NCBI GenBank assembly: GCA_937996605.1
Contig: CALKVB010000253.1
Span: forward strand, 1 to 14,655
Reading direction: 5' to 3'
DNA: 14,655 nucleotides
DNA from: an uncultured Oxalobacteraceae bacterium
GTDB taxonomy: Bacteria; Pseudomonadota; Gammaproteobacteria; Burkholderiales; Burkholderiaceae_D
Shown here: positions 7,227-13,411 of the stretch, piece by piece
How positions within the stretch are numbered: position 1 is the stretch's first letter
How the letters are laid out: each line of letters begins with the position of its first letter
Made by a program: the position numbers and the translations under genes
The notes under the pieces: model-generated
What the model was told of the DNA's origin: nothing
What the model saw: the letters and a program-made list of their open reading frames with translations, nothing else
Databases searched by the model: none

Positions 7227-7958
7227 TTGGTTACAAAGAAAAAACAAGCGAGGACAGAAAGGCAAAAACTTTCTAGAGAGATGGTGATTCAGACAGCCAT
7301 TCAATTGGCCGATGCCATTGGAATAGAAGCACTTTCTATGCGTAAATTAGCCGACGAGCTACAAGTCGAAGCTATGTCTTTATACAACCATGTCAAGAAC
7401 AAAGAAGATCTGCTCGACGCGATGGTCGACGATGTCGTTGCAGCCATGTATCTGCCCAATTGTGACGGTGATTGGCGCCAAGAAATCGAACAGGCTAGCA
7501 CCTCTGCACACGAGGTCTTAATGAATCATCCTTGGGCAAGTATGCTACTTGTCTCGCGCCCTGCTGTGGGCAGTGCCAAATTAGCCCACTTCAACGCAAT
7601 ACAAGGGTGCTTCGTCAACGCTGGGTTCAGTCCGCAAATGGCGGATCAAGTGCGTCACGTTATCGAAGGTCACCTCTACGGATTTACCTTGCAAAAACTG
7701 CTGTATCCAACCCCGGAGGGTGATTATGCGAAAGCAGCATCGCAATTCTTAGCGATGTTACCGCAAGAACACTATCCGCATTCATACGCGCTGGTGCAAG
7801 CCGTTGCAAACAACAAATACGATGGCAGACATTACTTTGAGTTTGGTCTCAATTTACTGTTGGATGGCATCGAGAAAATCCTTAATTCAGCACAGGCAAA
7901 AGTCACCTCTAGTCCAGCGCCCACAAAGAAAAAGCGAAGCAGCAGCAAACGACACTAA
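7227..7958 (+). CDS. TetR-family transcriptional repressor
   Basis: A 243-residue one-component regulator. The N-terminal TetR_N DNA-binding domain spans about residues 16-62: a helix-turn-helix within SMRKLADELQVEAMSLYNHV (37-56), then KNKEDLLDAM. The SLYNHV recognition helix resembles that of tetracycline-repressor-type members. The C-terminal helical ligand-binding domain runs from about 75 to 225, and a basic tail (TKKKRSSSKRH) ends the protein. The start is TTG 7227 with AAGGAG seven bases upstream; I see no good alternative. A 19-bp palindrome precedes it and recurs twice nearby, so it likely represses itself, the divergent acetyltransferase operon, and the gene pairs at 3.8 and 8.4 kb. 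Its stop overlaps that of the convergent gene. The ligand is unknown. Confidence 0.92.
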   Translation: MVTKKKQARTERQKLSREMVIQTAIQLADAIGIEALSMRKLADELQVEAMSLYNHVKNKEDLLDAMVDDVVAAMYLPNCDGDWRQEIEQASTSAHEVLMNHPWASMLLVSRPAVGSAKLAHFNAIQGCFVNAGFSPQMADQVRHVIEGHLYGFTLQKLLYPTPEGDYAKAASQFLAMLPQEHYPHSYALVQAVANNKYDGRHYFEFGLNLLLDGIEKILNSAQAKVTSSPAPTKKKRSSSKRH

Positions 7959-8368
7959 GGACCGAAATTGTACTTGGATAAGGCCAAGTACAATACGGGC
8001 AACACCAGCAGCAATGAAGATTCGTTATATAGGCGCATCGCTATCTCCGAGATGATTTGTCGCCCACGGATAACGCGAGCTAAGAAGCTGCCGATGATCA
8101 AATAGTAAAGTAGCAGCACGAATACCAAAACCAATTTAACTTGCAACCAAGCCTCAATAGACGGTAATTGCGATCCTAAAATTGCACCACAAACCATCAA
8201 GGCCGCCACCATATACCAACCGAATCGGTAAATCCTGCGAGCCAATGCAATGATGCCAATATGTTGGCTGTCTTTACGAATCAACAAAATTAAACGTGGC
8301 AAGACAAAACAACAAGATAGCCATCCCATCACAAATAACAAATGCAAAGATTTAAGAAGAAAATACAT
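7955..8368 (-). CDS. HemJ/CopD-like four-helix membrane protein
   Basis: A 137-residue inner-membrane protein with about four transmembrane helices. The pattern fits the HemJ/CopD-like family: MYFLLKSLH with His9, then LPRL (23-26), RRIYRF (44-49), WLQVKL (with the conserved Lys) and RLYNE near the last helix. HemJ proteins are heme-containing protoporphyrinogen IX oxidases; whether this member has that activity or is a paralogue with another role cannot be told, and it sits away from heme genes. The start at 8368 lies 39 bases from operator site 3. Its TAG stop overlaps tetR's TAA (7955-7958), so the two genes converge without a gap. Regulation by TetR through site 3 is inferred. Confidence 0.82.
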   Translation of the reverse strand: MYFLLKSLHLLFVMGWLSCCFVLPRLILLIRKDSQHIGIIALARRIYRFGWYMVAALMVCGAILGSQLPSIEAWLQVKLVLVFVLLLYYLIIGSFLARVIRGRQIISEIAMRLYNESSLLLVLPVLYLALSKYNFGP

Positions 8369-8407
8369 AACGTGAGCGATTAAGGTTTTTTTAGGATAGA
8401 ATTACGA

Positions 8408-8422
8408 ACTTACAGTGTAAGT
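8408..8422. promoter_or_regulatory. TetR-family operator, site 3
   Basis: The third identical copy of ACTTACAGTGTAAGT. It lies between the HemJ-like gene (minus) and the exported hydrolase (plus). It shares its last base with TATAAA (8422-8427), a plausible plus-strand -10. Confidence 0.8.
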
Positions 8423-8427
8423 ATAAA
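8422..8427 (+). promoter_or_regulatory. Putative -10 element (TATAAA) toward the exported hydrolase
   Basis: TATAAA abuts operator site 3, matching the operator/-10 arrangement at the other two sites. The -35 region (GAATTA or AGAATT at 17-18 bases) is poor. Initiation would give a leader of about 110 bases. Confidence 0.45.
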
Positions 8428-8544
8428 GCAAGAAGCTAGCTTGTTTGTTTGTTTGCATTAACCTTAACTTTCAAGCCCAACTCCTAGCTTGCGGTTGAAA
8501 TTTATGTACACAAAAGAAGTCCTACTCCAACCACACCTCAGCCT

Positions 8545-9444
8545 ATGAACCAAGCACATCAACCACAAAACCTTAGCAATAGAACCGTACTTCACTCTAT
8601 CGTTCTGGTCCTTTTATCGCTCGCCTTACTTTTTCTTACAAGCGCCTCACAGCAAGCCCAAGCACAAAGCATGGAATTTGAGATCAAGAAGGTGGAATAT
8701 CAAAATCTCATCGCCAAACTTTACCTACCCAAAACCAATAAAAAGGTTCCCGTGGTAATCGCGTTTGGCGGCTCAGACCCAAGCTGGGCACATGCTGATG
8801 CGAACGGCGAAATGATGGCAAAAAATGGAATCGCCGTAGTCGGTGTGGTGTACTTCAAAATGGATCCCTCACTACCTGCTAGCCTAGATCAAATTCCAAT
8901 GGAGTACTTCATCAAAGCAATCGACTACGCACAGAGCGTACCGCAAATCGATGCAAGTCGAATCGGCGTGGTGACAGGTTCTAGAGGTTCAGAAGCTGGT
9001 TTCTTATTAGCGATTTTGGATCAAAGAATTAAATCAGTAGTCATCACAACACCGAGTAAAGTAGCTTGGGGCGGCATGACGAGCGCTAGATCAGCATGGA
9101 CCTATCAGGGTAAAGATATTCCATCCTTAAGTTTGCCTGAGCTTCCAAACGCTACTCAGATTGAGCGCTTTAATCATGCTCTCGCGAATCAAGAGCGAGT
9201 CAAGCAAGCCATGTTCGCCTTCGAAAAAATCAACGGTCCTATATTATTGATCTCAGCCGAAAATGATCAAATTTGGCCTTGTACATCTATGAGCAATGAT
9301 ATCGTCGACTATCTCAAACAAAAAGAATTTCGTTTCCCTGTGGTCCATAAGTCCTATCCCACAGGTCACGGCTTTAGCCGCGAAACGGCACCAGAGATTA
9401 AGCAAATGATCATCGATCATTTTATGATGACTCTAAAGAACTAA
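8545..9444 (+). CDS. Exported BAAT-type alpha/beta hydrolase
   Basis: A 299-residue hydrolase resembling the C-terminal domain of bile acid-CoA:amino acid N-acyltransferase/acyl-CoA thioesterases and dienelactone hydrolases. A long N-terminal signal (hydrophobic residues 17-33, possible cleavage after AQA near 40) suggests periplasmic export. The nucleophile elbow is TGSRGSE with Ser146, the acid is Asp241 (ENDQIWP) and the base is His275 (PTGHGFS), all in canonical order. The first elbow position is Thr instead of the usual Gly. ATG 8545 lacks a Shine-Dalgarno, but a 14-codon mini-ORF beginning at 8504 stops at 8548, overlapping the start as ATGA. The gene lies downstream of operator site 3. 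The substrate could be an ester or thioester and is unknown. Confidence 0.87.
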   Translation: MNQAHQPQNLSNRTVLHSIVLVLLSLALLFLTSASQQAQAQSMEFEIKKVEYQNLIAKLYLPKTNKKVPVVIAFGGSDPSWAHADANGEMMAKNGIAVVGVVYFKMDPSLPASLDQIPMEYFIKAIDYAQSVPQIDASRIGVVTGSRGSEAGFLLAILDQRIKSVVITTPSKVAWGGMTSARSAWTYQGKDIPSLSLPELPNATQIERFNHALANQERVKQAMFAFEKINGPILLISAENDQIWPCTSMSNDIVDYLKQKEFRFPVVHKSYPTGHGFSRETAPEIKQMIIDHFMMTLKN

Positions 9445-9456
9445 GACGATAAATCT

Positions 9457-9855
9457 ATGCGTAGTTTCGGCCAAAGCTTAATGTTGATCGAAATCATGCT
9501 GATCTTATGTCCCATCAGTTTAATTTCACTCGCAAGCTCGCCTTTGGTATTCATGGTGAGCTTGAGCCAACCCGTGCGGATAGAACATCTTCTGTTAGGC
9601 ATCAGTTTCCTTGGCTGCCTCGGCGCACTCACAGTGGCGTGGAGTATATGCATCAGATATTGGCGCGACGGATCATTTTCATTGAGTGAATTATCCAAGC
9701 GACAATTTATCATGGCGCTATTCGGTATCGCTATTTGCTTACTCAGCATCATACTAGCCGTCTTTCATCAATTCACGGGCTTTGTGCTTGGCTCAGCACT
9801 CCTGATACCTTGCGTGCACCTAGTTCTTGTCTCCGCCAAAGCCAAAAAGAATTAA
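9457..9855 (+). CDS. Small integral membrane protein, unknown function
   Basis: A 132-residue protein with about four hydrophobic segments (near 8-33, 45-67, 86-105 and 108-127), joined by short polar loops including RYWRDGSFSLSELSKRQ between helices 2 and 3. The C-terminus is basic (AKAKKN). No conserved motif is recognised. It begins 12 bases after the exported hydrolase's stop, so the two are almost certainly co-transcribed and co-regulated by the site-3 operator. It might anchor or assist the hydrolase, but that is only a positional inference. Confidence 0.75.
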   Translation: MRSFGQSLMLIEIMLILCPISLISLASSPLVFMVSLSQPVRIEHLLLGISFLGCLGALTVAWSICIRYWRDGSFSLSELSKRQFIMALFGIAICLLSIILAVFHQFTGFVLGSALLIPCVHLVLVSAKAKKN

Positions 9856-10046
9856 GACGTACAAACTTCAACCGTGCTTGTCAATTGTGAGATCACTGCA
9901 CGCCTTACTGCTAATGCGAACCTGAGCTTCCCCCAATCAAAAACGACACTTTGGTGTCTAGCGGTCTGCATCGAGCGCCACTACATTACAGACTCTCATC
10001 AAGTTTTACGATTCCTATCAACTCGCTTCGTTTGGAACGTGCTCCT

Positions 10047-10916
10047 ATGTCATCCAAAACAATACGGTCATTACTTATCATTACGAGCCTAATATGTTTA
10101 TCTGCATGCTCAACAGTCAAAGTAACAACCCGAGACTTCATTATTTCGGATCAAGACCTTCAGGCCCAAAATCGAAAAGTTCCAAGTAAAGAATTGGCGC
10201 CTTTACAGAAACGCCTCGACAGTATCCAATTTTCACCTAGGGACTTTACGATGTCCGATGGCACTGTGATTCGAGGCATCCTACATCAGCACCCACAAGC
10301 CCAAGCGACCATTATCTTATACGGCAACAATACGTTCCGAGTTGCCCAACAAGCCCAGGTTTTGCTGAAATCGCTCGCGCACCTGCCGCTGAATATTGTC
10401 CAGTTCGATTACCGTGGATACGGTCGCAGCGACGGTACGCCCAGTGCAGATCTATTAAAGTCAGATGCACTTTCGATTTATGATGAGATTAAGACGAACT
10501 TCCCAGGGCCAATCATCGTCCATGGCCATTCTTTTGGTAGCTTTGTTGCTGCTTACGTTGCTGCCAATCGCAACCCTGATGCTTTAGTCTTAGAAGGGAC
10601 TAGTACCAGCGCGAACGACTTTATCAGAGCGATGACGCCGTGGTACGCCAAACCGTTCGTCAGTTTTGACATAGAACCGGCATTGCTCGACTATGACAAT
10701 CAGTTGATGTTAACTCGCTATCTAAACCCTCTGCTGATTTTGGTGGGCGCTAACGATACGGTTACACCAACTGCTGCAGCCAAAGCATTATTTAGTTCAG
10801 CTCCATCACCGCTTAAATTTTTTAAGGAAATCGGTAATGCCGATCATATGAATCTAATACAACAAGCAGAATCACAAACAGTCTATGCCGAGTTCATTGG
10901 CAATCTAAAACGCTAG
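10047..10916 (+). CDS. Lipoprotein alpha/beta hydrolase
   Basis: A 289-residue envelope hydrolase. The signal peptide SKTIRSLLIITSLI leads to the lipobox LSAC with Cys21; Ser at +2 predicts outer-membrane sorting. The fold landmarks are YGNN (92-95, near the oxyanion-hole position), FDYRGYGRSDG (120-130), the elbow GHSFG (160-164) with nucleophile Ser162, Asp237 in GANDTV and His267 in NADHMN. These match BEM46/YfhR-like serine hydrolases. An in-frame ATG at 9951 would add 32 residues and bury the signal peptide, so ATG 10047 is preferred. The 191-base gap from the previous gene contains a short inverted repeat (GACAC-TTTG-GTGTC, 9945-9958) and may hold its own promoter. It is probably an esterase or lipase-like enzyme. 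Confidence 0.88.
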   Translation: MSSKTIRSLLIITSLICLSACSTVKVTTRDFIISDQDLQAQNRKVPSKELAPLQKRLDSIQFSPRDFTMSDGTVIRGILHQHPQAQATIILYGNNTFRVAQQAQVLLKSLAHLPLNIVQFDYRGYGRSDGTPSADLLKSDALSIYDEIKTNFPGPIIVHGHSFGSFVAAYVAANRNPDALVLEGTSTSANDFIRAMTPWYAKPFVSFDIEPALLDYDNQLMLTRYLNPLLILVGANDTVTPTAAAKALFSSAPSPLKFFKEIGNADHMNLIQQAESQTVYAEFIGNLKR

Positions 10917-10996
10917 CAACAATCTATTCATACTTGGCTTGATTTTTTCACATCCTTACTCATTACTCTTTAGAACTTTAAAAAGAAGATTCAATC

Positions 10997-11206
10997 ATGC
11001 TAAAAAAATCGATTCATTTCACATTAGCCCTCATCGCACTGGCTCAGCTCCAAGCATGTTCTATCCTCTATGATATACAGCAAGACATGGCACAAGACAA
11101 ATGTGGTCAGATGATGGATCCATATCAACGCAACGAATGCACCAAGCGAAACAATACCAGCTTCGAACAATATGAAAAACAGAGACAAGAGTTGAAACAA
11201 AAATAG
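10997..11206 (+). CDS. Small lipoprotein, unknown function
   Basis: A 69-residue lipoprotein precursor: KKS at the N-terminus, a hydrophobic core, then the lipobox LQAC with Cys21. The mature part has Cys36 and Cys48 in KCGQMMDPYQRNECTKR, which could form a disulfide in the periplasm, followed by a charged helical tail rich in Gln, Glu and Lys. An AAGAAG about eight bases upstream supports the ATG. Similar tiny two-cysteine lipoproteins are common in proteobacteria and are functionally uncharacterised. It lies 80 bases after the lipoprotein hydrolase on the same strand. Confidence 0.8.
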   Translation: MLKKSIHFTLALIALAQLQACSILYDIQQDMAQDKCGQMMDPYQRNECTKRNNTSFEQYEKQRQELKQK

Positions 11207-11259
11207 GCAATTACTGTATTTGCTCGATGCTTCCCAACCCAAACTAAAAAAATAGAATA

Positions 11260-11625
11260 ATGCGTCTAAAAATACTCTCACTGCTACTCATACTATTCGC
11301 GATATTGCCCTCACACGGCTTAAGCAACGAACGAGGCACCACCGGTATCGTGTTCACACTCGATGCCGAAGGTATGTTTTGGAATCCCACTATTCGATCT
11401 CTCAAGGTCGATAAAGTCTTGCCAAATTCTGCTGCCGAGATGGCCGGAATTAAGGCGGGAGATGAAATTATGGAAATCGCCGGCACGCCTGTAATTGGCG
11501 CGAAAAGTAAAGACCTCATGCCTTACCTGCAAAAAGATGTAGGACAAAGCGTGATCATTAAGATAAAGCGCCCTACTGGTGAGATACTCAACCTCACCTT
11601 GGTGCTTATGCCCAAATCTAAATAG
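11260..11625 (+). CDS. Secreted single-PDZ-domain protein
   Basis: A 121-residue protein with a signal peptide (about 1-20, cleavage near SHG-LS) and a single PDZ domain filling the rest. The core motif is KVLPNSAAEMAGIKAGDEIMEI (split as VLPNSAAEMAG at 53-63 and IKAGDEIMEI at 64-73), followed by GTPVIG and a final strand ending LNLTLVL. No protease domain is attached, so it likely acts as a periplasmic peptide-binding or adaptor module. The upstream peptidase-like gene at 4794-6431 also has a PDZ-like end, but no link is shown. The Shine-Dalgarno is poor. It lies 53 bases after the small lipoprotein on the same strand. Confidence 0.85.
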   Translation: MRLKILSLLLILFAILPSHGLSNERGTTGIVFTLDAEGMFWNPTIRSLKVDKVLPNSAAEMAGIKAGDEIMEIAGTPVIGAKSKDLMPYLQKDVGQSVIIKIKRPTGEILNLTLVLMPKSK

Positions 11626-11668
11626 ATTCTTAACTCAACATTCACTCAAACATAAAGGCAAACCAACA

Positions 11669-11965
11669 ATGCTCTTTGCAGTTATTTTTAAAGACAAGTT
11701 AAATCAAGTAGAACTCAGAGCCCGATTCCTTCAAGCACACATACAATGGCTAGAAGCACACAAAGAGATCGTTCCCATCGGCGGATCGCTCCGGCACGAA
11801 CCTGGACAAGCACCGATTGGAGGTCTTTGGATTGCAGAAGCAAACTCCAAGCAGCAACTTGATGAACTCATACAAACTGATCCTTTCTTCACTGCTGGCT
11901 TACGTCAAAGCTACGAAGTCTTGTATTGGTCGAAAGCGAATGAAGAACGTAAAGCCTTAATATAA
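11669..11965 (+). CDS. YciI-like protein
   Basis: A 98-residue cytoplasmic protein of the YciI/YCII family, dimeric ferredoxin-like alpha/beta-barrel proteins related to muconolactone isomerase. Typical elements are RARFLQAHIQWL with His24, the segment IVPIGGSLRHEPG (34-46), IGGLWIAEA (50-58) and TDPFFTAGL (70-78). ATG 11669 has AAAGG about ten bases upstream and gives the family N-terminus; the in-frame extension back to 11579 overlaps the PDZ gene and has no family support. It lies 43 bases downstream of the PDZ gene and is probably last in the row. Its reaction is unknown; most members lack a defined substrate. Confidence 0.9.
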   Translation: MLFAVIFKDKLNQVELRARFLQAHIQWLEAHKEIVPIGGSLRHEPGQAPIGGLWIAEANSKQQLDELIQTDPFFTAGLRQSYEVLYWSKANEERKALI

Positions 11966-12270
11966 GCTGAAGCTATCCAATTTGCTGGCAATGAAAGCGC
12001 ACAACAAAGCCAAAGATTCATTTGCAAATTCAATTGGCTCCCCCCTCAGTCCTAGGGGCGCAAAGCGTTAAATCCTGTGTGTCGTTTGCGGGCACCGATG
12101 CACCCTCATCTGCAACTTAGCGTTTTCTGCCGCTCAAGCTAAAGGCTTGTTTGCACAAATTCTACGTTCTAATTGGAGACCTCCTGCAAACACGCTCGAT
12201 CGTCTCTGTTCGAGTGCAAGGATCAGAAGCGAACAACATTTCTCTCGTCAACACAATTTCTTAGGTCACA
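11966..12270. other. Intergenic stretch upstream of lysR-type gene
   Basis: No coding sequence is visible in these 305 bases. There are two weak inverted repeats: CCCCT/AGGGG (12042-12058, seven-base loop) and CAAGC/GCTTG (12135-12149, five-base loop, followed by TTTG). Either could help end the upstream transcript, but neither has a proper T-run. The promoter of the LysR gene should lie in the right part; I cannot place it confidently. Confidence 0.5.
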
Positions 12271-13143
12271 ATGTCTAATTTGTTTCAACGACGACTGCCA
12301 TCGATTGAAAGTTTGAGTACTGCATTGGCAGTTGCACACTTTGGTTCATTCTCTGCCGCCGCGATAGAGCTCAGTATTACCCATGCGGCTGTCAGTCGAC
12401 GAATTGCAAGCCTCGAAAACTGGGCTGGCATTCAAATCTTCAAGCGTCACACACGAGGAGTCGTCGTAACAGAGAGTGGACAGCGTGTCTTAGCTCGTCT
12501 CGACAACGCGATGTCACAAATAGAAAATTTGTCGATCTCAAAGAAAACAAAACACTTACCGCCCCCAATAAGATTGGCTGTTACGCCCTCGTTCGCGCGA
12601 TTTTTTCTTCTTCCACGTATCTCGCAACTTTCAGGAACTCCAAACGATTTGCATATCGAATTGTTTGCCAGCCTCAACCATGCTGACCTTCTAGGAGGCG
12701 AGGTCGACCTTGCCATACGCTACGGATGTGGAGCATGGAGCAAGACGCACGCGGTACGTCTGATCGAAGATAATTTGGTTCCAGTAATATCAAAAACAAT
12801 CTATCCAAGAAAATTATCAAACCTTTTGGATCTGCCGCTTCTACATGACGGTGACAGCAGCAATTGGCGAACATGGTGCATAGCGAATGGACTCAGCTAT
12901 CGACAAAAATCCTCAGACCGCACGCTTTGTGATTATGCCCTAGCACTCGAAGCCGCGCGCGCTGGTCTAGGCGTAGCACTCTGGAACCAAGACCTCCATG
13001 GCCTCGACCAATTTGGCCATGATTTGGTGCCACTCGATTCCCCTCCTACAAAAGGCCATTTAGCCTATTATCTACTCGCTCGGAGTGGGAACAATCCAGC
13101 CCCGATCGAAAAGCTGAGGCAACGACTCATCGATTGCATCTGA
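12271..13143 (+). CDS. LysR-family transcriptional regulator (GcvA-like)
   Basis: A 290-residue LysR-type regulator. The winged helix-turn-helix occupies about residues 10-68 (ALAVAHFGSFSAAAIELSIT, then HAAVSRRIASLENWAG, then FKRHTRGVVVTESGQRVL). The effector-binding domain starts near residue 98 (PPIRLAVTPSFARFFLLPRI) and includes DLAIRYG (136-142), a pattern usual in the GcvA-like subgroup, and a late ALEAARAGLGVAL segment. Length is normal. It has no divergent partner, which is unusual for the family. The gene to its left (yciI-like) and the one to its right (asd) are on the same strand, separated by 305 and 268 bases. Its target is unknown; the inverted repeats before asd are candidate binding sites. 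Confidence 0.92.
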   Translation: MSNLFQRRLPSIESLSTALAVAHFGSFSAAAIELSITHAAVSRRIASLENWAGIQIFKRHTRGVVVTESGQRVLARLDNAMSQIENLSISKKTKHLPPPIRLAVTPSFARFFLLPRISQLSGTPNDLHIELFASLNHADLLGGEVDLAIRYGCGAWSKTHAVRLIEDNLVPVISKTIYPRKLSNLLDLPLLHDGDSSNWRTWCIANGLSYRQKSSDRTLCDYALALEAARAGLGVALWNQDLHGLDQFGHDLVPLDSPPTKGHLAYYLLARSGNNPAPIEKLRQRLIDCI

Positions 13144-13191
13144 TCTTACAGGCACAATCTCGGTAGAAACTAGTTGAATATCGTAACCCGC

Positions 13192-13223
13192 TGTACGAAA
13201 AACGTACAACGAATAGATCGTTG
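13192..13223. promoter_or_regulatory. Two adjacent 17-bp inverted repeats upstream of asd
   Basis: TGTACG-AAAAA-CGTACA (13192-13208) is followed directly by CAACGA-ATAGA-TCGTTG (13207-13223), overlapping by two bases. Each has perfect 6-bp arms and a 5-base spacer. They lie 49 bases after the LysR gene and about 190 bases before asd. They could be operators or RNA hairpins; no T-run follows. Confidence 0.5.
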
Positions 13224-13411
13224 ATCGTCTAAGTGAATCAATAAAAAGTCGCTACACTGACCTTTCGAAGTGCTTCGATGCTCTCGACGCGACCGTGGTT
13301 AATCACGTTGCACGGAAAGATATCGCGTGATCTTTTAGCGCTTAATTATCAATCGTCGCCCTCCACCCGCAAGGCGATCCCTTATTCACCTCAGGTCAGA
13401 AAGAGTAGAGC

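Noticed and set aside
7117..8439. The 11-mer CAAGAAGCTAG at 7117-7127 and 8429-8439, both near operators
   Set aside because: An 11-base repeat is expected by chance many times in a window this size, and its orientation and distance to the two operators differ.
9887..9896. GTGAGATCAC as a CRP-type site upstream of the lipoprotein hydrolase
   Set aside because: Spacing is two bases between the half-sites instead of the eight or so required, so it does not match the CRP consensus.
12042..12058. CCCCT/AGGGG hairpin as an intrinsic terminator after the YciI-like gene
   Set aside because: The stem is only five base pairs, the gene ends about 75 bases earlier, and no T-run follows on either strand.
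13316..13335. AAAGAT/ATCTTT inverted repeat before asd as a terminator or riboswitch
   Set aside because: The arms are AT-rich and short with an eight-base loop, and I see no conserved lysine-riboswitch elements in the 268-base leader.
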